Below are positions 53,501 to 62,014 of a stretch of 64,000 nt of DNA, piece after piece; the first letter of the stretch is position 1; each line of letters begins with the position of its first letter. The DNA comes from Diploscapter coronatus. Taxonomy: Eukaryota > Nematoda > Chromadorea > Rhabditida > Rhabditidae. The position numbers were made by a program, and so were the translations under genes. The notes beneath the pieces are model-generated. The model had not been told where the DNA came from. It worked only from the letters and a program-made list of their open reading frames with translations, and did no database searches. Location of the stretch: the NCBI GenBank assembly GCA_964036155.1, contig OZ038423.1:23079249-23143248 (forward strand). The letters run 5' to 3'.

Positions 53501-56500
53501 GGCCTTTCACGGCAACGACGACGCCATCACTATTGACGATCTGTGGGAGGCCTGGTTCGAGAGCAAAGAGAGGGCTTGGAGTATTGAGGAGGTGGAATTT
53601 CGGACTTTTCTTTAATTTGTAAAATTGTTTGAAATGTTTTACAATTTACCGGAAAACAGTGTTGAAAATTGAAAGAATGAGTTTCCGAAGTAGGCTTAAT
53701 TTTTGTTGTGCCTTGAAACTTCACGGTAACATAAAATTTTCACTCACATTGGAAATGTTGATAGGGAAAATTTTAGTGAATAATCAAGATATCATTTTTT
53801 ATTGGAATAAGATTTTGTCAGGTGGCCGAGTGGCTCGTGAACGTGGTCAATCTGCCGATGTACGTTGACAAATTCAAAGAGCTCAAGATCGATGGAGCGT
53901 ACCTGCCAAGGTGAGGGGTTTGTCCAAGTAAAACAAATTACATGAACTTGACAAAATTTAAACTTTTCGTAAAAGAACTGGAGATGTATCGATTTGCGAA
54001 AAGTCTCGAGTATTTCATTCATTATCTTCTATAGTAAGATTTCTTTTATTTTACTTCACTCTGTGAATCCACTGATCGTAAATGTGACTTGCATTATCCT
54101 TGTGTATTTGTGGAACATTCATTCTCTTTTCCTATCACTATTTTTCATGAAAGGAAACTTTCTAAAATTGCTCTAGAAAGTATCCATTTTCTATCTTCCT
54201 ATCTTGCAGACTAGCGATGCAGAACCAGACGTTCATGATCAACAAATTGGACATTCGCTCCTCGGTGCACAGGCAGAAACTCCGTCTGAATGCCCTTGAC
54301 GTGGTGCTTTTCGGGCACAGAGACCACTCCAATCGCATCAAGGACATCGCACTCGCACTCTCTGTACGTTACATCTTCGCAAATAAGGGGAATATGCCAC
54401 ATTCACTGTTGATTAAAATATAATGGTTAAAAATCCGAACAGCCTAGGCATTATTTTATGGAAACTTTGACTTTGAAAAGACTTGAGAAGAAATTAAAGA
54501 CTTCCTTGGTGACTTTGATTTTGAAAGGATGAAAAACAGTTATTTCCTGGCGAAAATATCGAATTTTCGAAAGAAAAGAAATTAGCTCAAATCATTGTAA
54601 CTTGGAAATTCAATTATTTTCTTATGATACTTTGAAACGTAACTGAAAATTTCAGTTTTAAAATTAGCCCGTTTCCAGGCGGAAATCATTTGATTTCCTT
54701 TTTCCTTTCTAATTGATATGAATACGCCCCCGCTTTCCCATTATCATTAGGGGTTAATTGTGTCGAGCTACTCACTGATAAACAATAGCCTAGCAGTATA
54801 AAGGGCCCAAATATCAAGGTTCTTGTTTTGATGGATCTAAGTTTAAATTTTACTGAAGATTTTTAATTTTTGTTTTTAGCTCGTCCTACTTTCGGCCTTC
54901 ATTCTACTGTACATCAGGCTTCAGAAGAAATCTTCTCAAGAGGTAAAAATAAACATTTTTTTTTAATTTAGAAAAAATAACCAAATATCAAAATAAAAAC
55001 TAAGAAAATTTCAGAAACACGAACTTTCGTCCCGCCTAATGCAGCTCAAATCGATGGAAGACGAATTTGAACATGCTCAGAAAAACTGGAATGAGGAGAG
55101 AAGCAAACGGTATTTAAAAAAAATTCTTTCTTTCTAAATTTTATCTTTTTAGATCCAACTCAGAAGAAACCGGCATCAGTCAAATTGAGGTGGAAAATCT
55201 GAAAATTCAATTGGAAGAAGCGGAGCGACGGCATGTTTTAAATTATTATTTCTTTATCAACACGGTGTCACTTCTAAATTCTCTAGAAAGTTATTTTCAT
55301 TCATTATCTTTCTTATTTTTAGCCTTGAACAACACGGCGTTGGTGGTGGAACCCCTCTGGCTCTCCAACCGCTTCTGAGAAAAACTTGCGAAAACGAGCT
55401 GATGTTCTTGGAGAAGCAGAGACAGGAGTGAGTTGTTTGGAATTTAATCGATTTTTCAACTATCAAATAAAATGATAGAATTGAAATGTTATTTTTATGA
55501 AATTCATAGAAAATCTCTTGTAACTTATTTGAACGTATGAATTTTTGTTAGATTATCAAAACACGACTGAAAGCATAATGAAAAATGTTCTTCTATGGAA
55601 ATTTTATTTTTTAAAGATTTATTTCATTGATTTCTTATCAGATTTTTCAGCGGATAAATGGTACTAGTGAAGAGCAATTTTCATAAGGATTTCATTGAAC
55701 TTTTTGCAACTTGTAAATATTTTTCAGCTGCGTGAACGAGATGAAGGAGGCGATCGAAATGGTCGACAGACTTCAGGTACTATATTCATACAAATTTCAA
55801 CCATAGGTTTAAAGTTAACGTTTTTTTTTTCTTATATTTAAGAGTAAATGTCAGTAAGGACCAAAGTCGGTGTTTCCAGGGGTCCGTCGATTTGGCTGAT
55901 TTTCACATATATTGTTCAGTTTTTTACGCTGATTCTTGTGGTGCTATCCGTTTTTCATAAAAATGATCGTATGCAGGATTACGGTAGCTTAAAGTTTTGA
56001 CAGATCCGACCTCGGAAAAAAATTCATAACTTTCTTATTTGTGGACTAAATCGAACGAGGTTTTCAGCATTGAATAGCCCATGAAAAACTCTACAAATAA
56101 TGTAACTACGACCACCTGCTATCATCAATAACTTCCCGCCAAAAAACTCATTTCTGAAAATTCGACCCTGGCTGACTGCAGTTTTTAATTTTTTTACCCA
56201 AACTAGAGTCCGATACCCAAGCTGGAAATTGGCTTATTTTGTAGAGAATTAAATTTTACATTTGAATATGTAAAAATTTTCAAAAAAAAGGGTATTCGAA
56301 ACCACGAAAAATGCGTAAAACCAGTGAATTCTTATATTGGATGTCAAAATTTGATCCCCTATAACCCTCTTATTTGTGGACCAAATCGAACGGGGTTTTT
56401 AGTATTGAATAGCCCACGAAAAACTCTACAAATAATGTAACTACAACCACCTGCTACGATCAACAACTTCCCGCCAAAATTTAAAAGTTCGAAAAAAATA

Positions 56501-59500
56501 TCGAAAATGTGATCCTACCTCGTCTCAGTTTTTCAATTTTTTACCCAAATTAGGGTCCGATACCCAAGCTGGAAATTGGCTTATTTTGTAGAGAATTAAA
56601 TTCTACATTTAAATATGTAAAAATTTTCAAAAAAAAGGGTATTCGAAACCACGAAAAATGCGTCTGAACGCGTAAAATCGGGTGATTATTTCATGGTGTT
56701 AACTTTGACCCCCCACAACTTTCTTATTTCTGAACCAAATTGAATGATTATTTTTCGTTTTATAGATCTCGGTGAGGAGAATATGGCAAAAATAAAAAGA
56801 AAATTTTTAGAAATTAATTTTGGCGGGAATAAATTATCCGAAGTTACACTATATACCCGTACTGTGTTTACGCGTAAATGACGTTGGAAAAATTCTTCCT
56901 TTTAGTATGTTGTGTAGATTGACATGGTGAACAACTTTCGTTCCAAGACTTACCTCGGATTCATTATCGTTAGAGCTCCAGAATTTTTTGAAGTGCGACG
57001 GCTAAATTCAGCATAATGCCTTTATAATACAAATTTTCAAAAATTCATATCTCCCTGTGTGTGCACATTCTAGAATAGGTTCTGGAACAAAAGTTGATCA
57101 ACTTGAAGAGCTCTACAAGATTTGATGGAAAACTCCGACGTTAACTCACATCACACCTGTAAACACAGTACGGGTATATAGTGTAACTTCGGATAATTTA
57201 TTCCCGCCAAAATTAATTTCTAAAAATTTTCTTTTTATTTTTGCCATATTCTCCTCACCGAGATCTATAAAACGAAAAATAATCATTCAATTTGGTTCAG
57301 AAATAAGAAAGTTGTGGGGGGTCAAAGTTAACACCATGAAATAATCACCCGATTTTACGCGTTCAGACGCATTTTTCGTGGTTTCGAATACCCTTTTTTT
57401 TGAAAATTTTTACATATTCAAATGTAAAATTTAATTCTCTATAAAATAAGCCAATTTCCAGCTTGGGTATCGGACTCTAGTTTGGGTAAAAAAATTAAAA
57501 ACTGCAGTCAGCCAGGGTCACTTTTTCGGAAATTAATTTTTTGGCGGGAAGCTGTTGATCGCAGCAGGTGGTCGTAGTTACATTATTTGTAGAGTTTTTC
57601 ATGGGCTATTCAATGCTGAAAACCTCGTTCGATTTAGTCCATAAATAAGAAAGTTATGAATTTTTTCCCGAGGTTGGATCTGTCAAAACTTTAAGCTACC
57701 GTAATCCTACATACGATCATTTTCATGAAAAACGAATAGCACCATGAGAATCAGCGTGAAAAACTGAACAAGACATGTGAAAATCAGCCAAGTCGACGGA
57801 CGCTTGGAAACACCCCCTTTGCTAAGACTTTGGTTTTTGCTGACATTCACTCTTAAATCCTTTAACCTTTTTATACTAGGGCTAAACTAGATCTAAGTTT
57901 AAAGCACCTACGAGTTTGATTGCAGAAGAAGCAGAGCAGTGTCCTGTCGAGCATCCGATTGGCAACCGGGCAACAGTCGTCCAGTGATCAAGTCGATAGC
58001 AAGATCTTTGCGCTCAAGTAAGTTTCTTTTTTTTTTTTTTTTTTTTTTAAATTTTAACGATTGATATTATTTTTACAATATGTTACAAAGACTTTGATGT
58101 ATTGATTCTGAATTAGGAATGGCACTAGTGTTATATTTTTATGCCGAATATCTTGAAAAATAGTGCAGTGAAGACATAGATTTTTTAGGATTTTAAAACA
58201 TTTTAATTTTCAGATCCCGCATGGAAAAGATTCATTCTCTGACAAAAGAAACTCAAGAACGATGGATGCAAATTGAATCGCTTTGCGGATTCCCTCTGCT
58301 TTATTTAAGTGGTAAGTCATTTTCCTATTTTCAAATTTGACTTTTTGGGTAACTTAGAAAACACGACGTGCTGACATGTAAAAATTGGAAAAAGTAACCG
58401 TCTCTAACGATAAGCCTAGTTATTAGTTTTAAACGTCAATATGTGACGTACTTTTTAAGTATTCTTTTAAAATTAGCATAAATCTCTCACGCTCATTGCA
58501 GATATCTATGTCTTTGAGTCACTAATTCTAGAGGGTCCTAACGAGAAAATAGGCAAAATTCCAAAGGGTGACTGATTTTTCTTGCAAGAATTTCGAGAAT
58601 GCGATTTGGCATGGGAGTATGAAATGTTTGTGTGATTTTAGACTTTGTAGAAAAGACCTGATAGAATTTGTGAATGAAAATTTTACCGGTGTTTCACCTC
58701 TTTAGCGAATTTCTGGATTGAGATGACATAAGCTTTCTGTTACTAAACTTCAAGTTGCATCTTTTATTTTCAAAAATCTCGAAATATACTTTAACTTCGA
58801 AGGAAATACTTTGAAAATTTCGCTATTTATAACCCTAGTTTGTATTTTATCGAAATTATAAAAAATCGGATGTTTCTTCTAATTTTTTCCTGAAACTTGC
58901 CTAATGTCATTTTGCAGAATATTCTTCCGGAATGCAGACCTCTGCGTCCGCTTCGCATCTCTACACGGCCAAATCAGGTAGATCAGCCTCGTCTGGTTCG
59001 ATTTCAGCTGTGTCGTCCCCTCTGTTCTTGTCCGCCCCTGCATTTTCAAGCGCATCCTCCATCACCCACGCACCCACCCCAATGTTTAAACTAGCATATT
59101 CACAGTCAAGTGAAGCATCGTCTAGTAGTGGAAGCTTCTTGTAAAATAGGACTACTGTAGCTACAGTGGCCTTTAGCAGAAGAAGTCCTGGGGTTAAAAG
59201 GAATGAAATTATGAGGTGGCGTATAATTTGGTTTATACACTGTTGGTTTTCTTTTCTGCGCTTTTTTATTCGAATTATTGACAAAACATCAACAGTTTGA
59301 AAAAGTGTGGTGTATCTTCTGTTATTAACTCTAATTTTTATGTAAATTGTAGTGTTTCTAAACTACGCATGGAAGTGATATGGATATTTGGTGCTAAAAT
59401 CGATACGTTTCAATGTGATTTATGTTTCTGGTGATAAAAGTGTATATGTTGAGTGTACGAGTTTATTGCACGAAAATGCTAACGAGAATATCTCTTCTTG

Positions 59501-60752
59501 CTTCATATTTTGCTTTAAAATTATTTTTCTTTTAGGAGCATCCTCGATTGCGTCATCAGCCTCTCATCAGAATGGCAATTCGGCAGTTCCCCTGTCGTCG
59601 ATCGCCGCAGTCACTCAAGCGAAAATCATCGCTCCAAAAATGTCCACCGTATCGAATTCAACGGCTAGTATGTCGGTAAGAAAGGGATTTTGTAGGCTTT
59701 ACAAAAATATTAGGTTTTTTTGAAAATAACAGTTTTGTTTGCTGATGGCTATGAGAATAAAAAATAAAATTTCAAAGTAAATGATAGAAGTGTTAGGTTT
59801 CATGAAAATGTATAAAGTTATGAGAGTTTGAAAATTCCAATTTGAAACTCATAGCTACGTGCATTTTTCCTATATAAAACTCGAATGCATTTTGATGCGT
59901 AAATACGTTTCAAAAGTTATTGAGATTCAATATTTTCAAAGCTTTGATGTCATTCTCTTTTCATTGTGTCCGTATGAAAAAATAAAGCATAGCAATAAAA
60001 TGTTCCAGAAGCCCTCGGCTGCGGCCCTGCCTTCGAATGGGAACAGCGGAGGGTCGCTAAATCAATTCGCCCAACAACAGCCCAGCCAACTCACCGATAG
60101 CGACACTGGAACGAGCATCGGATACAGACCGTAAGATATATTTGAATATTTTTGATCACTGTAATTTTTGAGAAAATTATTCGATTACTGTATCTTTTCT
60201 AAAAATATTTACATGCATTATTTGATAATTTGAAAATAGTTCGGCATACTGTAACTTTGAATCAGAGCTTTACACGCACGCATATCAATTGTAGCTTTCT
60301 CACTCGTCTACACGCTGCTTTAAAACTGCAAAAATGAAAAAGTGATTCTGCATTACACTGAAATTTTAACATGAGTAAAATTTAGTCAACTTATATCGTT
60401 GCGAAGCTACCCTTTAAAAATGTTACCAACTGACACCTTTTGAAACTTGCTATTTTTTATTGGATTACAAATATAGCCATTTCGAGAAATGCATGGAAAG
60501 TTTTCAATTTTACTAGCTTTCGAACTTTTCTTGAAACATAAAAAATGTACTTTCTTAAAATAAGTAGAAAATTGCTCATTACTCAATATAAGTAATGAGT
60601 TGTACTTATTTAGAAAGTTGCCATCTGACGAAATCTCCTCCCTGTCCTCGTACAATTCTTCGACCGCAGAGAAGAAAAAGAAGGGCGTCTTCAAGTCGCT
60701 TTTCAAACGGGGCAAATCAAATGGCAGTTTGAATAGCTCGACTGAAAAGTAG
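50526..60752 (+). CDS. stim-1: Stromal interaction molecule (STIM), ER calcium sensor
   Basis: STIM senses luminal ER calcium and activates Orai channels at ER-plasma membrane contacts. Exons: 50526-50637, 50917-51041, 53448-53591, 53822-53910, 54210-54363, 54880-54942, 55015-55109, 55153-55230, 55323-55427, 55728-55776, 57926-58017, 58214-58311, 58918-58977, 59536-59675, 60009-60130 and 60614-60752. All phases agree and give 554 residues. Domain order is signal peptide (about 1-31), EF-hand loop (65-76), second EF-like stretch and SAM (about 95-180), one membrane segment (203-221), coiled coil with the Orai-activating region (about 225-400), Ser-rich tail and polybasic end (529-543). Human STIM1 is longer, mainly in the first coiled coil and tail. 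Introns 2 and 10 carry large fold-back elements, and intron 8 appears to use a GC donor. Confidence 0.94.
50917..54363 (+). CDS. stim-1: stim-1 exons for the luminal EF-SAM region
   Basis: Exons 50917-51041, 53448-53591, 53822-53910 and 54210-54363. The calcium loop is [12 protein letters not shown], with acidic or polar residues at positions 1, 3, 5 and 9, Gly at 6, Ile at 8 and Glu at 12, so it should bind calcium. It is followed by [19 protein letters not shown], a match to FHGEDKLISVEDLWKAW of human STIM1, then the SAM domain ([20 protein letters not shown], and [16 protein letters not shown] corresponding to HRQKLQLKALDTVLFG). No obvious residue is lost. Confidence 0.94.
51059..52206. 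mobile_element. Fold-back element with 386 bp arms that look almost identical
   Basis: The left arm 51059-51444 begins ATTCCAAGCATATGGGTGCT and the right arm 51821-52206 is its reverse complement; the two are the same length and I noticed only one mismatch by eye (GAATTTGG versus GAATCTGG). The 376 bp loop 51445-51820 carries a minisatellite. There is no open frame for a transposase and no clear target-site duplication. It resembles a non-autonomous fold-back/MITE-type insertion; the high arm identity suggests it is young or kept identical by gene conversion. Confidence 0.85.
51515..51735 (+). repeat. Minisatellite in the fold-back loop, about 4 x 53 bp
   Basis: The unit contains TTCATTGATTCGGGACCTGG then TACCGAAATTTGGCCTATTT and CTGCCTATCCTC. 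Four copies of varying identity lie in tandem; the middle two are nearly identical and the outer two are diverged. Confidence 0.75.
54880..58311 (+). CDS. stim-1: stim-1 exons for the membrane segment and Orai-activating coiled coil
   Basis: Exons 54880-54942, 55015-55109, 55153-55230, 55323-55427, 55728-55776, 57926-58017 and 58214-58311. The membrane helix is [17 protein letters not shown]. The coiled coil follows, much shorter than coiled coil 1 of human STIM1. The CAD/SOAR-like part includes [59 protein letters not shown] and [11 protein letters not shown], the last matching RWQQIEILCGF of human STIM1. The basic cluster of the human region (KIKKKR) is reduced to RLQKK. Confidence 0.92.
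55231..55322 (+). other. stim-1: Inferred GC-AG intron in stim-1
   Basis: The exon from 55153 must end in phase 2 to keep the frame of the exon at 55323. The only fitting donor is GCATGT at 55231; the nearby GTTTTA after CAT is in the wrong phase and would lead to TGA. The acceptor is TATTTTTAG at 55322. Confidence 0.65.
55777..57925. other. stim-1 intron 10, almost wholly repeat
   Basis: Of 2149 bases, about 2023 are one fold-back element, leaving 59 bases at the donor side and 67 at the acceptor side. Without the element the intron would be about 126 bases. Confidence 0.75.
55836..57858. mobile_element. Two-kilobase fold-back element with TTAA at both ends
   Basis: The ends match as ATTTAAGAGTRAATGTCAGY inverted (left from 55836, right to 57858). 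The outer arms diverge by roughly a tenth. The left arm (to 56870) contains a direct duplication with a period of about 336 bp, for example GTCCGATACCCAAGCTGG at 56218 and 56555. The right arm (57160-57858) has only one copy. The core 56871-57159 is unpaired and contains AAATGACGTTGGAAAAA. TTAA lies at 55838-55841 and 57853-57856, as would be left by a piggyBac-type insertion, though it may just be part of the inverted repeat. No transposase frame is visible. Confidence 0.85.
58027..58050 (+). repeat. Poly(T) run, 24 bases
   Basis: Uninterrupted T24 starting ten bases after the exon end at 58017, in a stim-1 intron. Length is probably variable and prone to sequencing error. Confidence 0.9.
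58312..58917. other. stim-1 intron 12
   Basis: About 600 bases of AT-rich intron between GTAAGT and TTTTGCAG. I see no exon or repeat in it. Confidence 0.7.
58918..59144 (+). CDS. stim-1: Alternative last exon of stim-1 (read-through, no polybasic tail)
   Basis: If the donor after TCAG (58977) is not used, the frame runs on for 55 codons to TAA at 59142-59144, adding [18 protein letters not shown] through to [10 protein letters not shown]. The protein would have 476 residues and end in a Ser-rich tail. The extra segment is GC-richer and Ser/Ala/Pro-rich like the exons around it, and the stop comes just where composition returns to AT-rich, which suggests it is really coding. It would lack the Lys-rich end that anchors STIM to plasma-membrane phosphoinositides. 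Confidence 0.6.
59536..60752 (+). CDS. stim-1: stim-1 exons for the Ser-rich tail and polybasic end
   Basis: Exons 59536-59675, 60009-60130 and 60614-60752. The tail is rich in Ser, Ala, Gln and Asn and ends [20 protein letters not shown] followed by a short Ser-rich end and TAG at 60750-60752. Human STIM1 ends in the comparable KKFPLKIFKKPLKK, which binds plasma-membrane phosphoinositides. The pattern of Lys plus alternating Phe/Leu is kept, but here ten or so further residues follow it. Confidence 0.9.
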
Positions 60753-61876
60753 GGTCACTTGATATTCATGTGATACAACGTAGAGAATGAAATTAAAACA
60801 AGAAGAGATATCGTAAATTATTAGAAAAAGGGAATTTTATCGGATTTAGAAATTTTTTTTTGAACTGATAAGAATTTATTCTTGAAAGTTTAGTTTTTTA
60901 CATTACTATTCCGTTAAAAGTATGAGCTTTCTAGAAGAAAAAACTTGTAAGATAATTTTTTATTATTTAAAAGTTCATGATCCAGACCCGATAGAGTTTG
61001 ACCTTTACTTCACTTTGAAGAGCAAGATTTATTTATTCTCGTTATTTCATTTGCTTTCGGAAAATTCTATTTCATTTACAAACACATCAAACAAATGTGA
61101 TGCAGAGTCATGAATTCATCCCGTGTAATTTTTCAAAATATTTTCTGAAAATTTATTGTCTCCGTAAAAGTGTATTTAGCAAGTCTTGCCTTAAAAACTT
61201 CGAAAGTGTTCCTTTCCTATGTAATTATATCGTGCATTTTAGTCATTTGAAAACGTATTTTTATCACTTATCAAAATTTTCTGAAATGTGCATCTATTTT
61301 GAAAGATTTTCAAAAACCAAAATCTTTCCCTAGAGTTTTTGAAAATCTTCATATTTTGTGATCGCTTTACCACTTGTCATTTCTTTTAGCATTGACTTAG
61401 GATTTCGTATATCTAAAAACGAAATAAAAATCCCAAATCTTCTATTTTGGGAAGTCTTTTACTTAGAAGGGACTTTTATTTTGAATTTTATGACGTCGAT
61501 ATTTAACTCGTGACATATTCACTTCAAAATTTAACATATGAAATACACGACCTTTACAATGACACAGACGCGTATTTTTATATACGGAGGACGATATTCA
61601 TTGCCTTTTCTGAGAAATAAATATTTTGAACGATTTTGTTATGGTGGAAATAAGCTTTTATAAAGCCAATTCTAACTTTAAAAAAGCTAGTATAAATCTC
61701 GAGTAAGTTAAAAGTGACTAAAATTTAGTCTGAATTTCGGGAAACTTCAACTTCAAAAATAATGAAAAAGCACAGATTTCCAATGGACCTAGAAACAACA
61801 ACTTGAAAGTAACATGACTATGGCAATAATAATTAGAAATATCAAAAATTGTTGCTTAGCCAAACCCACTCTCTAC
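60753..61876. other. Region downstream of stim-1
   Basis: Probably holds the stim-1 3' UTR. No exon is supported. AATAAA occurs at 61423-61428 and again near 61617, rather far from the stop codon, so a variant signal closer in may be used. Confidence 0.5.
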
Positions 61877-62014
61877 CTATCCAATAGTAGCTTTCTTATA
61901 ATTTCGAACTGTCGCCAAAAAGTTGTCATTTCTCGAATCGTCCTGGAAGCGTCGTCGGGCTAGCGGTGATGGGTCGCCTTGCGGAGACTTCGATTGAAAG
62001 ATCTTCAATCTTTT
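61877..62014 (-). CDS. Probable last exon of an unidentified minus-strand gene
   Basis: On the minus strand a GTGAATTAG acceptor is followed by 45 open codons and TAG (61879-61877). The exon starts KRLKIFQSKSPQGDPSPLAR and ends NDNFLATVRNYKKATIG. The middle is a GC-rich island in AT-rich DNA, as for other exons here, and amino-acid content looks natural. The rest of the gene would lie beyond 62014. An open stretch on the same strand below 62371 (acceptor ATTTCTAG, 52 codons) could be another exon, but I find no good donor for it. I recognise no family. Confidence 0.4.
   Translation of the reverse strand, partial: KRLKIFQSKSPQGDPSPLARRRFQDDSRNDNFLATVRNYKKATIG

Noticed and set aside
55836..57858. 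Calling the element a piggyBac transposon
   Set aside because: TTAA at the ends is suggestive, but there is no transposase frame and the match continues into flanking A/T, so the target duplication cannot be told from the repeat itself.
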